DNA of 11,761 nucleotides from Myxococcales bacterium (lineage in GTDB: Bacteria > Myxococcota > Myxococcia > Myxococcales > Anaeromyxobacteraceae): assembly GCA_021848865.1 (NCBI GenBank), contig JAJZTO010000048.1, positions 1 through 11,761 of the forward strand, in the 5' to 3' direction. The notes below the pieces were generated by a model that ran no database searches, was not told the DNA's origin, and was given only the letters and a program-made list of their open reading frames with translations. The translations under genes and the position numbers were made by a program. Positions 10,301 through 11,761 of the stretch are shown here, in pieces. Each line of letters opens with the position of its first letter. Position 1 is the stretch's first letter.

Positions 10301-10315
10301 CGGCGCGGCGCGGCG
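10301..10315. repeat. Short tandem repeat CGGCG x3
   Basis: Three perfect direct copies of CGGCG end at the upstream border of the -24/-12-like element, inside the 172-base gap between the divergent macro-domain and regulator genes. It is probably just GC-rich simple sequence; recorded because it lies where an activator or structure could matter. Nothing else convincing is seen in 10174-10300. Confidence 0.4.
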
Positions 10316-10331
10316 CGGTACACCCCTTGCT
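10316..10331 (+). promoter_or_regulatory. Candidate sigma-54 (-24/-12) promoter of the regulator gene
   Basis: The sequence cGGtACaccccTTGCT matches the sigma-54 consensus TGGCACG-N4-TTGCW at GG, A, C, TTGC and the final W, with exactly the required spacing (G10317 to G10329 is 12 bases). A TTTT run follows. If used, transcription would begin near 10341-10343, only a few bases before ATG 10346, giving an almost leaderless mRNA with little room for a ribosome binding site. That closeness is the main argument against it. No sigma-70-like pair is evident nearby. Confidence 0.4.
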
Positions 10332-10345
10332 TTTCGCACGCCGGA

Positions 10346-11716
10346 ATGGGGCGGCCGCGGGTCATCGTGATAGACGTCGATCAAGGCGAGCGGTCGCGGC
10401 TGCGGGACGCCCTGGCGGACCGCGGCTTCGACGCGGCCGACGTCCCGGCGACCGCCGAGGGGATGGCGATGGTGGCCTCCTTCCAGCCGGAGGGGATCGT
10501 CGCCGGGCTGGAGCCGGGGGCCGACGGCGACCAGCTGCTGCGGTCCCTGCGCGCCGCCGGCCCCGGAGCGGCGGTGGTGGTGGCCTCGGCGCCGTCGGCG
10601 ATGCCGGCGGTGGTCGAGGCGCTGCGCCAGGGCGCGGAAGGCTTCCTGGTCCGCCCCGTCGACGGGGCCCAGGCGGCGCTGGTGCTGGAGCGCGCCCTGG
10701 AGACGCGGCGGCTCCAGCGGGAGGCGGCGCTGCTGCGGGAGCAGGTGCGCCGCCGGCACGCGCTGGTCGGCGCGACGCCCGAGATCCTGCAGGTCCGGGA
10801 GGTCGTCCGCCGCGCCGCTCCCACCAAGGCCACGGTGCTGGTCCAGGGCGAGAACGGCACCGGCCGGGAGCTGGTGGCCCAGTCGCTCCACGAGGCCTCG
10901 CCGCGGCGCGAGCGTCCCTTCGTCCGGGTGAGCTGCGCCGGGATCTCCGAGGCGCTCGTCGAGAGCGCCCTCTTCGGCCACGAGGCGGGCCTGTTCCCGC
11001 ACGAGCCCGGGCGGTCGGAGGGGCGCGTCGCCGCGGCGACCGGGGGGACGCTCTACCTGCACGAGGTCGGCAGCCTGCCGCCCGGGATCCAGGTCAAGCT
11101 GCTGCGCCTGCTGCAGCACGGAGAGTACGAGCGGCTCGGCGGCTCGGCGACGCTGCGCGCCGACGTCCGGGTGGTGGCCGCCTCGGCGCGGGACCTCCCC
11201 GAGGAGGTCCGCGCCGGCCGCTTCCGCGACGACCTCTACTACCGGCTCAGCGTGGTCAGCGTCACCCTCCCGCCGCTGCGCGAGCGCAAGGGCGACATCC
11301 CCATGCTGGTCGAGCACTTCCTCGACCTCGCGGCCCGGGCCCGCGGCAAGGGGATCCGCGCGGTCTCTCCCGGCGCGCTGTCCGCCCTCTACGCCTACGA
11401 CTGGCCCGGGAACGTGCGCGAGCTGGCGGCGGCGATCGACCAGGCGGTGGCGCGCTGCGACGGCCGGGAGATCGCCAGCCAGCACCTCTCGCCGGTGCTG
11501 CAGGGGGCGGGGCCCGAGGACCTGGGCAGCGCCCTCATCCCGGGCGCCACCCTGGAGGATATCGAGCGGGAAGCCATCCTCCGGACGCTCGAGGACGTGG
11601 CCGGGTCGACCGCCCGGGCGGCCCAGGTGCTCGGAATCAGCGTGCGGAAGATCCAGTACAAGCTGAAGGAGTACCGGGGAGGAGCCGGAGGCCGCCGGCG
11701 CAGGCACCCGGCGTGA
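10346..11716 (+). CDS. NtrC-family regulator with degenerate receiver and AAA+ motifs (REC-AAA+-Fis HTH)
   Basis: Regulator of 456 aa with the layout of a sigma-54-dependent response regulator. Receiver, about 4-120: acidic pocket Asp10 but Val11; the phospho-acceptor position is Gly54 (IVAGLEPG); Ser81 at the Thr position; Arg103 in place of the invariant Lys. AAA+ domain, about 139-380: Walker A GENGTGRE (168-175) has Arg174 for Lys; the GAFTGA loop reads GLFPHE (215-220); Walker B is LYLHE with His239 for Asp but Glu240 kept; Sensor I region VRVVAASARDL, arginine-finger region FRDDLYYRL (293-301) and Sensor II GNVREL (355-360) are kept. A Fis-type helix-turn-helix (about 402-444, AAQVLGISVRKIQYKLKEY) is intact. 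It is therefore probably a DNA-binding protein that no longer senses phosphorylation and no longer opens sigma-54 promoters; this is inference. The start at 10346 puts the first receiver strand at residues 5-10. No partner kinase gene is present. Confidence 0.9.
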   Translation: MGRPRVIVIDVDQGERSRLRDALADRGFDAADVPATAEGMAMVASFQPEGIVAGLEPGADGDQLLRSLRAAGPGAAVVVASAPSAMPAVVEALRQGAEGFLVRPVDGAQAALVLERALETRRLQREAALLREQVRRRHALVGATPEILQVREVVRRAAPTKATVLVQGENGTGRELVAQSLHEASPRRERPFVRVSCAGISEALVESALFGHEAGLFPHEPGRSEGRVAAATGGTLYLHEVGSLPPGIQVKLLRLLQHGEYERLGGSATLRADVRVVAASARDLPEEVRAGRFRDDLYYRLSVVSVTLPPLRERKGDIPMLVEHFLDLAARARGKGIRAVSPGALSALYAYDWPGNVRELAAAIDQAVARCDGREIASQHLSPVLQGAGPEDLGSALIPGATLEDIEREAILRTLEDVAGSTARAAQVLGISVRKIQYKLKEYRGGAGGRRRRHPA

Positions 11717-11743
11717 CGCTGCGCCAGCCCGCTGGCGCCAGCG
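11717..11743 (+). terminator. Strong hairpin immediately after the regulator gene
   Basis: CGCTGCGCCAGC (11717-11728) pairs with GCTGGCGC-c-AGCG (11731-11743), a 12-bp GC-rich stem with one bulged C at 11739; in practice the inner pairs would open to give a loop of six or so bases. It begins at the first base after the stop codon. There is no T-run, so it may end transcription only with help, or protect the mRNA 3' end. The remaining 18 bases to the window edge show nothing identifiable. Confidence 0.5.
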
Positions 11744-11761
11744 GAGCGTTGGCTCGCGCGC

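Noticed and set aside
9971..10345. 125-codon upstream extension of the NtrC-family regulator
   Set aside because: It lies antisense to the macro-domain gene and the intergenic gap; the receiver domain starts at the chosen Met 10346.
10174..10365. 64-codon N-terminal extension of the macro-domain protein
   Set aside because: The extension is Arg/Ala/Gly-rich with no similarity, overlaps the divergent regulator's start region, and E. coli YmdB-type proteins begin right at the chosen Met.
9188..11707. An 839-codon minus-strand open frame spanning the regulator and macro-domain gene
   Set aside because: It runs through two well-supported genes in the wrong frame or strand and has no coherent domain structure.

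Overview
This is a very GC-rich window (about 70% or more by eye, with G/C at nearly every third codon position). It carries the distal part of a respiratory operon on the plus strand, followed by a small accessory region. Gene content, base composition and the style of the last regulator fit a delta-proteobacterial / Myxococcota lineage, with Anaeromyxobacter-like organisms the best guess. That assignment is inference; no rRNA or other taxonomic marker is present.

Region 1 (1-4315) is Alternative Complex III (ACIII), the quinol:acceptor oxidoreductase that replaces the cytochrome bc1 complex. It contains the C-terminal Fe-S part of actB (cut by the left edge), actC (NrfD-like quinol-binding membrane subunit), actD (DUF3341), actE (lipoprotein monoheme cytochrome c) and actF (second NrfD-like membrane subunit). 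Region 2 (4312-9243) is a caa3-type oxygen reductase with its assembly gene: a 124-aa single-pass membrane protein of unknown function, a SCO-family copper chaperone, coxB with a fused cytochrome c domain, coxA of the A2 subtype (YS motif in place of the D-channel glutamate), coxC, and the small subunit IV (ctaF). Almost every junction is a stop/start overlap of 1-4 bases. The exceptions are a 6-base gap before actD, an 11-base gap before ctaF and a 41-base overlap at coxB/coxA. The block therefore looks like one transcription unit encoding the whole path from quinol to oxygen: quinol is oxidised at ActB/ActC, electrons pass through ActE to the CoxB heme and CuA, then to heme a and the heme a3/CuB site of CoxA.

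Region 3 (9244-11761) holds a 71-aa single-pass membrane protein, a convergent YmdB-like macro-domain protein (ADP-ribose metabolism), and a divergent NtrC-family regulator. The regulator is the most unusual gene here. It keeps the receiver-AAA+-Fis layout, but the receiver phospho-acceptor Asp, the Walker A Lys, the Walker B Asp and the sigma-54-contacting GAFTGA loop are all replaced. A sigma-54-like -24/-12 element lies just upstream of its start codon. Candidate hairpin terminators lie between the two convergent genes and after the regulator.

The first seven bases match the 3' end of a common Illumina adapter and replace an expected conserved residue, so the left edge is probably a contig end carrying untrimmed adapter.
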